Of a stretch of DNA of 64,000 nucleotides, positions 46,821-57,251 are shown one piece after another. The stretch is from Erodium maritimum. Taxonomy: Eukaryota > Streptophyta > Magnoliopsida > Geraniales > Geraniaceae. The number at the start of each line of letters is the position of its first letter. The stretch's first letter is position 1. Made by a program: the position numbers and the translations under genes. The stretch spans positions 17,737,001 through 17,801,000 of the forward strand of contig OY997596.1 in the NCBI GenBank assembly GCA_963921825.1. The letters are read 5' to 3'. The notes beneath the pieces are model-generated. The model was not told the origin of the DNA. It saw only the letters and a list, made by a program, of their open reading frames with translations, and made no database searches.

Positions 46821-48315
46821 TCAAACAACCACCCTCCTTGACCGAGCACGCCCCAAACACCAAACTAGATACCTGGACCAATCTTTAAAAGTCACCCCAG
46901 CACGAAAGGCTCCAGAATCCCAACAAACACCAAAAGAATGACTTTTCACCCATTCCGCCATAGTATCCACCGTAACCATAACTTGGTTAAACAACACCAT
47001 TCCTGACCAACCATATCTGCCACAAAGCCACATAACCAACTCGAACCCAAACAGCCCACCAACTCCGACTACCCAAACCCTTCCACCATAACAAAACATC
47101 TCCCACCTGCTTTGGCATAGGGCCCATCAACTTCCACCACCGAAATAACTTTGACCAAATTTCCCAAGCATAAAAACAGTGTAACAACATGTGATCCACA
47201 AACTCAAAACTACCCTTACAAAACGGGCACAACATGCTATTCAGGGAAATATGCATACCTCTACTCTCCAGGTACTCCTTAGTAGGTAAGGCCTTATGCG
47301 CAGCCAGCCAAACAAAAACACTCAGCTTCGGGGGGACCCCCTTCACCCAAAGAATGGATGCCCATTCCAAATCACAACTAGAACCGGTTGACCCTGAAAG
47401 GATCTCGTAAGTAGATGAAACCGAAAAGCCCTTCTCATGCTTCTCCCAAATAAGAGTGTCCTCACGATCAACCCTCAACTCAACCCCATCCAACACTTCC
47501 ATCAAAACCAAAGCCTCCTCCTCCTCCCAAGGCTCCAAATCACGACAGAAACCCACCCTCCACACTCCAAACAACCAGAAAAATTCTACCTTTTCATATT
47601 TGGCCGAAGAGATGGCATATAAGGCAAGAAACCGAATATGTAGAGAAACAGAATCCACCCACACATCATCCCAAAAACAGATGCGATTCCCCTTTCCAAG
47701 CCTCCAATGCACCCCTTGATTGCCAAACAAGTCCTTAAACATAGGATCCGCCGCTAGAGACATAATGTGGCCAATCAAAAATGAGGACCTGGGCTTATCA
47801 ACCTTCAATAAATCCCAATCACGAGGCTCCCACCCGAACAAAGCACAAATTACCTTCTTCCATAAGGAATCAGACTCACTAGCAAAACGCCACCACCATT
47901 TAGCCAGTAGACTAACGTTCATAGCTTCCAATCTCCTGATACCAAGGCCCCCTTCCTCCTCAGGCTTACAAACTGAACTCCACCAGACTTTACAAAACAT
48001 CTTTCCGGTAAAGGGATTAGTCCACAAAACCTTCTTTGCCAAGCTTCCAACACCGCAATCACCTTCTTCGGAGCTTTCAGCAAAGACATATAAAATAAAG
48101 GCAAAGCTGAAAGAGTCGATTTCACCAAAACAATCCTCCCGGCCATGTTCAAGTTTTTCAACTTCCACAAGCCCAAAGCCTTCTTGAACTTTTCTACCAC
48201 CGGATCCCACGAGGCAATCCATGTAGGATTCGCACCCAACCATAAACCCAAATACTTCATGGGTAACACCCCCACTTGACAACCCAAAACTCGTGTCACC
48301 TCTTCCCCCGAACAA
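46821..48315 (-). pseudogene. LINE ORF2 C-terminal region with zf-RVT
   Basis: From about 48050 down it continues the reverse transcriptase C-terminal region in a shifted frame: KMFCKVWWSSVCKPEEEGG, RRLEAMNVSLLAKWWWRF, GKGNRICFWDDVW, WVKGVPPKLSVFVWLAAHKA and zf-RVT residues MLCPFCKG...FVDHMLLHC. A further shift near 47000 moves the last ~60 residues to another frame, ending near 46821. The 5' part of this open frame (48315-48060) is out of frame with the LINE protein. Confidence 0.88.
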
Positions 48316-48680
48316 GACACCTCATTAAGGATTACCGCAGTGGAATTGGAAAAATTTATCTTCAAACCGGACATCTCCTGAAAACTCTCCAAGAGACCTT
48401 TCACAAAAGATAAACCATCCAAGTCACCCTTAATAAACAACAGGGTATCATCTGCAAACTGCAAATGAGACAAAGAAATTCCTGTCGAACCCACCTCCAC
48501 CCCTCGAAAGGCTCCTAAACTCTTCCCCTTCTCCAACAATTGATGCAGGCCCTCAGCGGCAACCAGAAAGATAAAAGGGGAAAGAGGACTTCCTTGTCTA
48601 ATGCCATTTAGTACATGAAAATCACTACTCGGGGAGCCATTGATCAGGACCGACATGTGGGCACGAAAACAACCCCGCAT
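47919..48680 (-). pseudogene. LINE reverse transcriptase palm region
   Basis: An open stretch with FRAHMSVLINGSPS, LNGIRQGSPLSPFIF, the catalytic LQFADDTLLF (about 48460), GLKINFSNS, MKYLGLWLGANP, MAGRIVLVKSTLSALPLFYMSLLKAPK and EAWQRRF. It connects upstream, through two in-frame stops between 48876 and 48680, to the fingers region at 49514-48876, and shifts frame near 48050. Confidence 0.92.
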
Positions 48681-48875
48681 CCACCACCTTCATTACCACC
48701 CAAAACTCATCTTCTCCAGAACCCTATCAATAAAACCTCAGTGCACCTTATCGTAGGCCTTCTCAAAATTAAGCTTCAAAAGTACTACGTCCTCCTTTGA
48801 GCGTTTCAGCTTGTGAATGAGCTCAGAAGCAATTAATACCCCATCCACCAACTGCCTCCCTACCACAAAGCCACT

Positions 48876-49514
48876 CTAGGTGCCGCTTATCAAACCCGGA
48901 AGAACCTGTTTGAAACGGTTCGCTAAGACCTTTGCCAAGATCTTATACGGACTCGAAATCAAACTAATGGGCCGGAAATCATCAAAACTCTCCACCGAGT
49001 TAGACTTAGGAATTAATGTCAAAAACGATGAATTAATTCCTTTGCCTAAACTCCCGAAATCATGGAAAGCCCGCAGGAACAAACAAACATCAACTCCCAC
49101 AATCTCCCAACACACTTGAAAAAATCGCAAAGAGAAACCATCTGGGCCTGGCGCCTTATCCCCCCCCCCACAACCCTTCACCGCCCGTATGATCTTCTTC
49201 ATCTCAAAATCAGACTCTAACCAAGATGCCTGGACATCAGAGAGTTCACGAAAAGGAAGGTCTGACAACCCTACCACAACATTCGGATCTACCCGAAAGC
49301 GAGAAGCAAAGTGGGCCGCCGCTGCAGGTTTCACACCAGCCGGGGTAGACAAGGAGACTTGCCCCACACGGATCTTCGAGATTCTGTTTCGAATGGCCCT
49401 GAAATTAGCAACCCGGTGAAAAAATTTTGTGCACCGATCACCACCTCTAAACCACCGGACTCGTGCTTTTTGACTCCAAAGTTTAGCCAAACCTCGACTT
49501 TTCTGGAGTAACAA
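48876..49514 (-). pseudogene. LINE reverse transcriptase N-terminal region
   Basis: Contains RWFRGGDRCTKFFHRVA, GGGDKAPGPDGFSLRFFQ (about 49150), GINSSFLTLIPKSNS and DDFRPISLISSPYKILAKVLANR. The open frame ends at a stop just after LPGLISGT, where family members continue into the GFV.GRQ block, which is still readable beyond the stop. Confidence 0.92.
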
Positions 49515-50002
49515 AGCCCTACAGAAAGCCCTCCCTCCCTTTCCTCCCCAAATAACACCCTCTCATCAACAATCAAATCCCACTTCTCTAACTCAGCCGT
49601 CAAATTTGCAACTTCAGTATCCAATATACCAAAAACCTCCTTGTTCCATACTTGCAAATCTCTTCTCAAACACCGTAATTTCGACCACAAAACAAAATCC
49701 GGATCACCAACAAAAGAATAGGAGTTCCACAACATCCTGACCGTGGGAAAAAAAGACTTGTGATCAATCCACGCATTGATAAACCGAATTGGTTTGGGGC
49801 CCCAATCCTGCCTATCCACACCCAAAAGAACCGACCTATGATCTGATACCCCCCTCGACAAACTCCTCTGAACCAAAACACCAAAAGCAGATAAAGCTTC
49901 AGACGAAACAAAGAATCTGTCAAGCCGGGAGGCCTTTGACCCCGAGTCATACCAAGTAAACTTGGATCCTACTAATACAAGATCCAAAACCCTCCTCCAC
50001 AA
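49331..50002 (-). pseudogene. LINE endonuclease C-terminal region
   Basis: Continues the endonuclease after a frameshift near 49975: GSKFTWYDSGSKASRLDRFFVS and RGVSDHRSVLLGV carry the conserved SDH motif of AP-like endonucleases, followed by WGPKPIRFINAW and a helical linker. It shifts frame again near 49510 into the reverse transcriptase. Confidence 0.9.
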
Positions 50003-52520
50003 AATCAGAGTTAGTCAAGCCATCATTTCTCTTAAAACTACTGCCCCGTCGTTCTCCAGCTGAAAGAACAAAATTGAAATCACCGCCCAAGACCAGATTG
50101 TCATGCAACTGACCCCTCAAACCAACCAAAGTTGACCAGAGAATACAACGATCACGATAATTGTTTGGGGCATAAACATTAACAAAACTGATAGGTAACT
50201 GGTACTCCAAGAACACACCGTTCCAACAAATCACGTTATTCTCAATAAACACCGAAGTTTTAACATAAACTGACTCCTTCCAGGCCAATAACACACCGGC
50301 CGCTATCCCAACTGCCGGGACCCAATCACACCCCCATCCAACACTGAAACCACAACTCCTCAAAACACTAGCATCAACACAAGCAAGCTTAGTTTCTTGA
50401 AGCAACACCATGTCCACACCATTAGACAACACTAACTTCTTGATGCAATTCCTCTTTAGATCGGAATGCATCCCCCTCACGTTCCACGTGAGGCACCTCA
50501 TCACCCAAAGATTACACATCAACCGAAACAGGAAAAAAGAATTACCTACAATCGGTTTGGGGGAACAATCTTCCTCACTATCTCCACCCTCTTCAAAGAA
50601 CACAACCCGCTGTGGCACCTCAATATCCAAACAATCAAATTGCTCGAGGACTAAAGGGCCAATATCAATTGCCTTCTTTCCCACTTTCTTACAGTAACTC
50701 CAACCTCCTGAACCGTCCTTCAACTTCTTGGCAAAATCAACAATGAAAGTGTTGTTTTTACCTCCAAAAGAACCTCCCTTCCCCGAGGATGCCGACTTGA
50801 ATCTGGTTTGGTAGAACACTGTAGGCAAGACAGCTTCTCTAGGCACAACAGACTTCTTTGGACGCCCTCTCCCCCGTTTGATAGCGTGCGGAACTGCTCT
50901 TGGTTGAGCAGGTTCAGCAAAGGCCACCGGATCCACACAAAGAGGTTGCACCTCCTCCTCCACCGCCACTACAGCTGACTGCACAACCCTGGATTCAACT
51001 TCAGAAAACAGACGAAGCAAATTAGTTCCTTGCTGCGCTGAATTTTCAGTACGCGAATTGCCCTGCGTAGACGAGTTCAGTGCCGAGATTTTTTCACTTT
51101 CGCCAAACAATTTCGAGAATGAGGTTATCTCCGGCCCAAAGCCCTCCCTCCGTAATGGGCTAGACAGAAGAGACTCATCTTCAAACCCATCTTGATCCAC
51201 AGCAGCCTTGTCCAAAGTCCCAGTCGAAGTAGAAGATGATTCCGACCTGGATACTGCAACACCAACAGAAGCTGACTTGTCCACTGATTTATCCACTGAA
51301 CCCGAAACAGATGAAGTCGCAACCTCATAACGAAAGGGTACCTCCCTTGATACAACCGGGTGCAAAGCCACCAGATACTCCTCACCATCCAACATAAGAG
51401 AACGCTCACAAATCGATGGTGATACAACTGTACTGCGAACCAACACAAAAGATCTACCGAAAGAATCCCCTGCATCACCAGTATCCACCACACTTAACAC
51501 CTCACCCACCGATGCAGCTAGAGCCTCGAAATTCTGCACAGACCAGCCATGGAATGGAACTCCAAACACCTCAAACCATCTGAAACAACCGGGTTTCAAC
51601 AACACCGCAGCAGAAGTGGAAACAGTGACAAACCATTTCTGCAGCCAAGGAATTCCATTTGCTTTCAAAGCATTGGAAAATTCAGGGTCAGGGCACGAGA
51701 TGAGAAACACCCTGTTCCCGAAGCCACGGAGTTCGACATCCCTAACTCCTTCCCTACTCATGGACTCCTGAATACTGGCAACAGAGCACTCATTCCGAGC
51801 TATCTCCAAAAAACCGTTCTCAACAAGGGATCGATTTCCATTGACGGTCATCCCCACACAAACCCGACCATTCCGTTCAACAGACCCCGACACTGAAATA
51901 ACTCCAGCCTTCTTCAAATGGCCACCAGTCCGGGTACTCAGACCCTCCTTAAAAATTCGATCATAGGAAACGAGTAACCTATGACCCCTAGCCAACGAAC
52001 CATTGCAATGGCCAATTATCGAATCAACATCGGCCTTGGAGTTGGCAAACACAAAACCAAAATATTTCCCCTTTGCATTTGGTTTACGAATGACTGTAGC
52101 TTTGATCACATTACCAGCACAATTGCAGTAATCGAATAGCCAACCATCATCCATCCCATAAGGTAAATTAAAGACAAACAACTTACAAATCTGGGACGGA
52201 GCCACTCCCGACGCCTCGGCCCGACCTCCATTGGTCCCTTCCTTGCTATCTCCCACTGACTTCTCCCCCAACACAACTTTCCCTCTGATACCTTGATCAG
52301 CATCAATCCGATCAACAGTCGATTGAGCGCCAGACTCAGTCCTAAATCGCGTTTCACCAAATGATTGGGCTAAAACTGTCGTTCTAGGAAAAAGGATTGA
52401 TCGCCCTTCAATAACGACTTCTTTGAACGTCGGCGTGCCAGCAGACCCAACCGTGATCGTGGTGGCCGGCGACGTCGGCGTCGCAACAAACTCTCCCTCT
52501 CCGCCTCTCATTTTTTCCAT
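49947..52520 (-). CDS. LINE ORF: RRM-type ORF1 joined to endonuclease, 857 codons
   Basis: One uninterrupted frame. Residues ~110-190 are an RRM (KLFVFNLPYGMDDGWL; GKYFGFVFANSKADVDSII). Residues ~290-400 resemble the DUF4283-like nucleic-acid-binding region of plant LINE proteins (WLQKWFVTVS, FEVFGVPFHGWS, GEEYLVALHP). A Ser-rich linker with an AT-hook-like KRGRGRPKKS (about 555) follows. From residue ~675 the AP-like endonuclease begins (MRCLTWNVRGM, VDMVLLQETKL, FVNVYAPNN, LVLGGDFNFVLS). No stop separates the ORF1-like and ORF2-like parts. The frame ends when a frameshift near 49975 breaks the endonuclease. Product would be RNA-binding and DNA-nicking if the frame were whole. Confidence 0.9.
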   Translation of the reverse strand: MEKMRGGEGEFVATPTSPATTITVGSAGTPTFKEVVIEGRSILFPRTTVLAQSFGETRFRTESGAQSTVDRIDADQGIRGKVVLGEKSVGDSKEGTNGGRAEASGVAPSQICKLFVFNLPYGMDDGWLFDYCNCAGNVIKATVIRKPNAKGKYFGFVFANSKADVDSIIGHCNGSLARGHRLLVSYDRIFKEGLSTRTGGHLKKAGVISVSGSVERNGRVCVGMTVNGNRSLVENGFLEIARNECSVASIQESMSREGVRDVELRGFGNRVFLISCPDPEFSNALKANGIPWLQKWFVTVSTSAAVLLKPGCFRWFEVFGVPFHGWSVQNFEALAASVGEVLSVVDTGDAGDSFGRSFVLVRSTVVSPSICERSLMLDGEEYLVALHPVVSREVPFRYEVATSSVSGSVDKSVDKSASVGVAVSRSESSSTSTGTLDKAAVDQDGFEDESLLSSPLRREGFGPEITSFSKLFGESEKISALNSSTQGNSRTENSAQQGTNLLRLFSEVESRVVQSAVVAVEEEVQPLCVDPVAFAEPAQPRAVPHAIKRGRGRPKKSVVPREAVLPTVFYQTRFKSASSGKGGSFGGKNNTFIVDFAKKLKDGSGGWSYCKKVGKKAIDIGPLVLEQFDCLDIEVPQRVVFFEEGGDSEEDCSPKPIVGNSFFLFRLMCNLWVMRCLTWNVRGMHSDLKRNCIKKLVLSNGVDMVLLQETKLACVDASVLRSCGFSVGWGCDWVPAVGIAAGVLLAWKESVYVKTSVFIENNVICWNGVFLEYQLPISFVNVYAPNNYRDRCILWSTLVGLRGQLHDNLVLGGDFNFVLSAGERRGSSFKRNDGLTNSDFVEEGFGSCISRIQVYLV

Positions 52521-52522
52521 AT

Positions 52523-52537
52523 ACTGCTCCCCAACCT
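52523..52537. repeat. LINE target-site duplication, right copy
   Basis: ACTGCTCCCCAACCT, identical to 46613-46627, adjoining the 5' end of the LINE. Confidence 0.95.
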
Positions 52538-52650
52538 ATGTTACTATCATCTGTGAATAATTCCAATTGATCAGTTTTCATTAGGATTCCATGTTTAGGT
52601 AAGTTGGTTACCATTTGTTTTATCGTCTTATGAGAAAATGTGAAGAACAT
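52538..52650 (-). pseudogene. Endogenous pararetrovirus RNase H remnant, N-terminal part
   Basis: Minus strand: IKQMVTNLPKHGILMK and LELFTDDSNIGWG, the first acidic residue block of viral RNase H. The frame then enters the LINE. The other part of the domain resumes at 46612 beyond the duplication. Upstream reverse transcriptase is missing; the fragment begins close to an inverted junction at ~52650-52670. Confidence 0.8.
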
Positions 52651-52669
52651 AGGTCACAACAGAAGGTAA

Positions 52670-53181
52670 GAAAAGATAAGAAATTAGGCTTATCTTTGAG
52701 CAGGTGTAACCATGGCAGCAGAGCACATTAACTTTGAACAATATATTAACAACCTGATAAACCATATTACAGAGATCGATGAAAACATGATAAAATTACA
52801 AAAACAAACTGCTGAAACCATCAACAAAATACTAAAAGAAGCTGATCTAAAAAGGAAAGCTTTACAAGAAGAAAAAACCAAAATGTCTAAAACACTAGCA
52901 GAAACAATTAGAGACCGAGAAACAACCAGATCAATACAATCTTTAAAACTAAAGCCCCAATTTCTAGTATCGAAAATAACAACCTTGCCAGCCTCTTCAA
53001 CCGAAAACATGTTAGAAACTGGAATCACCATGTGTGATAAGATAAAATACACACCTGAACACATAAAAGCCCACAAACAGATTATTGAGTACTATGCATA
53101 TAAATCGCCCTAAGGAGTACTAGGGTCACCAAACACCCTAGATACATATGTAGTGAAGAAGCCAACCCTAATGCAGTGGAA
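52670..53181 (+). pseudogene. Endogenous pararetrovirus remnant, plus copy (pol end and downstream ORF)
   Basis: A second copy of the segment at 45828-46300, in the opposite orientation. The last pol codons (LSRCNHGS, stop at 52729-52731) overlap an ATG at 52712 that opens a 133-codon frame, free of the early stop seen in the minus copy. The frame encodes a charged, helical N-terminus (NLINHITEIDENMIKLQ, IRDRETTRSIQS). The viral sequence stops at 53181, where LTR sequence begins across the short shared stretch AAATTT. Confidence 0.8.
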
Positions 53182-56116
53182 AATTTCAGCGAACCGAAGT
53201 CGGGACACGAACATTTAAAAAGATACAATACTTGAAACCTGTTTTCATTAAATCACTTTAAAAAGCCAGTTTAGTTCAACAAAATAATATTTACATCTCA
53301 AAATAAGTCCCAACAATTGGACAAAAACGAGGTACACGTCACTAGACTCAAAAACACCCAGAAACCCGCTTCAAGCTCTTCAAGCTTCAGAAGTTCACCT
53401 AGTCCAGCCTGCGAACGGTACCTGTAGGAAAAGTAGCTAGGGGTGAGCGTTCGCTCACCACCACAAATAACAGACTGACTACGGCATACTTAGCAGACAA
53501 AGCCGGTGACACCAACAACGACTCAAATGACACACACACGACCAACACTTTTCTCAACCGACTCATACACTCGGACACGTGATGTAGACCCCACACAACA
53601 ATTGACGACCTCCTCCAAAGACACGACTGACAACCACGCAATACCAAGATCACAAAGGATCGCACACCAAACAAGATCACAAAGGATCGCATACCAGCTG
53701 CTCAGTAACCATGTCTGTCTCTCGCCCTTTCCGATCCCAGTCGGGCCAAGCGGTCGACCTGTCGCGCAACTTCTCCCGATCCCAGTTGGGAGGCTAACCC
53801 ACAACCTCTCCGCTTCACCCGATCCCAGTCAGGTGGTTAGCCACACCCGCGCGTCCTTCCCCCGATCCCAGTCGGGGAGCTAGCCCACAACCTCTCCGCT
53901 TCTCCCGATCCCAGTCGGGAGGCTAACTACACCACACAACCTCCACCATGATCAAGTAACCAAACACAATCACAAACAAAGTTCAACAGACAGTAACGAC
54001 ACCAGTATCAACTCCACGTGCACTCAATGCCACCAAGACACCAACAACAAAACACGGGTTCAACAACCCTACGGGCCCTCATGGCCACCCAAGACACCAA
54101 CGGTAAAGTACGGGTTCACAAACCCACGGGCACTCACGGCCACCCAAACCACCAAAATAACAACACGGCTCTCATGACCACCCAAGACTCAACAATAATA
54201 ACACGGGCTCTCAAGGCCACCCAAAACTCAACAATAATAACACGGGCTCTCAAGGCCAACCAAAACTCAACAATAATAACACGGGCTCTCAAGGCCACCC
54301 AAAACTCAACAATAATAACGCACAACAACCTCCGGCATGATCAATGCCTCCAATAGTCCTAAGATCACTAGTTTCACAAACAACCTCCGGGCATGGTCAT
54401 ATGCCTCCAGTAATTCTAATATCGCTAAGTTCTCTGTTCCTACGGCACTACTAAGTGTCACATGCTTTCTCGTATTCGCTACAATCCCGTATCATGCTTT
54501 TCTAATATTTGATAATCTAAAATAACCCACGAAACCCCGGTGTCACATGCAATTCTACAGTTAACTTTCCCTAGTCAGGGCCGAGATCCGGCTACTTTTC
54601 CCTACCTCGAGTAAGTTCTCCAAAAACCAACCGACGAGCTTCGGTGTGACCTCAGTCACTCACCCAGCTTTCCCTTGCCTCGGTCCGCGGTACGATCTAA
54701 AAGAACACAAATTTCAAAGCACTTTTAAACTAGTAGGAATAAACCGAAAATCAATAAACTTAACGCCCAAACGTAACCCCGACAATGTCGATCACTCCCA
54801 AACTTCCCAATTACTCGACATTGTCGATAAAGGACCTGTAAAGGCCCGATTCGCCCGACATGACGAATCTGCCCGGGTTTTGTAAAAGGCCTTCCGGGGC
54901 TCCAAAAGTCCCCGTTTTCGTTTCTACGGTCTTAGAATAGTTCAAGGATCCCAATGTACTTGACGGAATCAAGTTCCGACTTCCGAGTCGATTAATTAAC
55001 GTTTAAAGTTTCCAAAACCCGTTAATTACAACTTTTCCAATTTAATTCCAATTTTCGATTCGGTTAAGGATAAATGGTCCGGAGGACGTTTTAAACCTCC
55101 CGAACACTAAACCCGATCACCCGAGCACGTGGGCCCCACCCGACCTACTTGGCCGTGAGCCCTAGGGTTCAAGGGGGGCTCGGCCACCATGGTGGTGGCT
55201 GGTCCCAGCTCCGGCCAGCCACCCCATGGCCGGCCGGCCACAACCCACGGTGGCCGGAGCTCCTCCCGAGCCTCCGGTCACCGGAAAACGTCATCCTACC
55301 CCTCCAAACACCTCCAAAACGTCTCCAACAATTCCCCCAACCTCACTACAACCCTAACTCATCATTTTTAACCAAACCCTAACATGTGAAAATTATCAAA
55401 ACGACGATCGGTTTAGTACAAACCGTAGAGGAAGACGAGGGGAAGACGAGTGCTCCTTGTCTTGAGACGATCCAATGGTTCAATCTCTCCCAACACTAAC
55501 CCTTATCTCCTTCTCTCTTCTTCTTCTCCTTCTCTCTCTAAAACACTCTCTTCTTTTCTATTTCAGACAACTAACTCATACTTTCTCTTTTTTTTTCTTT
55601 TTAACCACATGTGGCCGGCCATGTCTTCCTCTCTACTCATTTCCCCCCCCCCCCCAAAACTAACACCACCACTTATTGGTCAAGTGGCAAGGTGGGTCCC
55701 ACACCTTTTGGAAAATATCTACTTGATATTTTCCAATCAGATTCGCGAAAAACGGACGTTTCGGGCCCCGAACGGGCACTTTTCCCAAGAAATTACGAAA
55801 CTTGACGGGCTACAAGGAAACGGCTCAACTAAGACCGCTGCGACGACGGCTAAGCTTTTTGGATCCCAAACGGTCCTCGAATGGACCAAAACGTCGCTCA
55901 GTTGACTTTTCCAACGAAAAGTCAACATTTCCCAATTTGATCAGAAAGTTGCCCTGAGTCCCCTGGAACTCATTTTGGTCGATAACGGGGTCAACTTAAG
56001 TCCGGTATGACCCTCGGGGTCAATTTAGGTCAATTAAGTGTCTGTCTTAAATTTTTTTTTTAAATTTTCCTGTTTTTCGCAGGTTTGACTGTCGTTGACC
56101 GGGAGTGGTTCTTACA
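53182..56116 (-). repeat. Lone inverted LTR of the Ty3-gypsy family
   Basis: Reverse-complement homologue of 16804-20009: it ends GGGAGTGGTTCTTACA (complement of the LTR start) at 56116 and begins AATTTCAG at 53182, lacking the last ~13 bp of the LTR. The 59-bp-type array is reduced and altered (54050-54340, with CACGGGCTCTCAAGGCCANCC repeats). The body is clearly diverged from both LTRs of the 12-20 kb element. No primer site or internal region adjoins it, so it is a solo or truncated LTR. Short ORFs in it are not genes. Confidence 0.9.
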
Positions 56117-56839
56117 GATGTTATTTAGCGAAATAGCATTGGATGACCCACCATGAGAATACTACATAAGAGATGTCATAAGCATTTCGCAGGGACCCTC
56201 ATCAAAATTGCTCTACATGATATCTCTCGCATGCCAGGCTTGTTTTGCAATAACTTTTGTTGATGCGACGCGAGGATGCACCTACGACGGTTAATTGGAG
56301 TAACAATAGGAGTCGTTTCGAACGCAGTCTGGAATATATGTTCTTACTCGACTCTGTATCATTAACCAACATGTGAGGTCTGCAAATTATTCTTGTCGGG
56401 ATCAATATAATTCATGGGACAAGATTGGGTGGGATGAGGGGTGCCCACACCCAATCATCACAAGGCAGGAAACTACCCGTCTCACCCTTTATCGGCCACC
56501 CGATTCAGCTAACTATCAAGAACCCACTATCAAGCTTCTAGCATCTATCACCATTTTGGGAAACATATCTCAATTAAAGATCTTATTGGCTCTTACAGCG
56601 AGAAATAAAAGTCTTACTTTTGTGTTGTAGGGTGTAATAGGTTTCTGGTTGGTGTTTTAGGCGTTGCGTCACCATTTACATTGCTGGTTCTTTAGCATCT
56701 CAAGAGTCTTAAAGCCGAGGTTTTTAGGTAACTAGCTAGGTGATCAAATTTAGTTATATCAACTATCACATGACCGCGTTTTCACCTAGTAAATCTATGA
56801 GGTTCTCAAGCAAGTCCATGTACTTCACTATACTCGACT
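56117..56839. other. Unassigned sequence between two LTRs
   Basis: No convincing coding region; an 85-codon plus-strand frame (56373-56630) matches nothing I know. It does not continue the pararetroviral sequence left of the solo LTR, so that LTR is not a simple insertion into the viral remnant. The right part may belong to the adjacent gypsy LTR, whose far end I could not place. Confidence 0.4.
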
Positions 56840-57251
56840 AGCTTTAAAATTAACCCAACATATATGAAAGTAAATAATAACAAGAGAATAAGAAAATTAG
56901 AGAGAGATTGTTCAAGAAAGATTGTTCTTCATAAATGAATGAGTGAGCACAACTAAGGAAATCACCCTCTTATATATTTAAGCTCCCTCAACTATAGGAC
57001 TGAGATCAATCCTACTATTACAAAAGAGTATTTAAGAGTATGCTTGATATATTTTTGACATATTACTATACTCTTATACATCGAGCCTAGATGCTCTAGT
57101 TCAACTATATACTAGGCATCTGCATGATAACTACGTGGTGTCCTGCACAATGTGTCTTTGTGGCGTGCTCCTCGAGATCTTGCATGCTCCGGAATAGAAT
57201 AACCTTAAGTCTGCACATCCTCCACTTGAGGGTGCATTTGGTTTAATACGT
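56840..57251 (-). repeat. LTR of a second Ty3-gypsy element (far end approximate)
   Basis: On the minus strand it starts TGTCACGTATTAAACC directly after the purine tract AGTGGGGGAGGA (57252-57263), and contains a promoter-like TATATAAGAGGG near 56970. It ends somewhere after TTTCATATATGTTGGG (about 56875). No second LTR was found. Confidence 0.6.

Larger units (their letters stand above)
46628..52522 (-). mobile_element. Near full-length L1-type LINE (RRM family)
   Basis: A 5.9-kb insertion flanked by the 15-bp duplication ACTGCTCCCCAACCT, with the A-tail at its left end (46628-46636, preceded on the minus strand by TTTCGCCTATC). Minus-strand order: RRM-type ORF1 region, AP-like endonuclease, reverse transcriptase, zf-RVT C-terminus. 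The element begins two bases before the first ATG (52520), so a 5' UTR is missing or negligible. A handful of frameshifts and stops make it non-functional. It interrupts the pararetroviral RNase H gene and so is younger than that integration. Confidence 0.95.

Noticed and set aside
47437-48187. Plus-strand ORFs opposite the LINE
   Set aside because: Shadows of the minus-strand LINE coding sequence in other frames.
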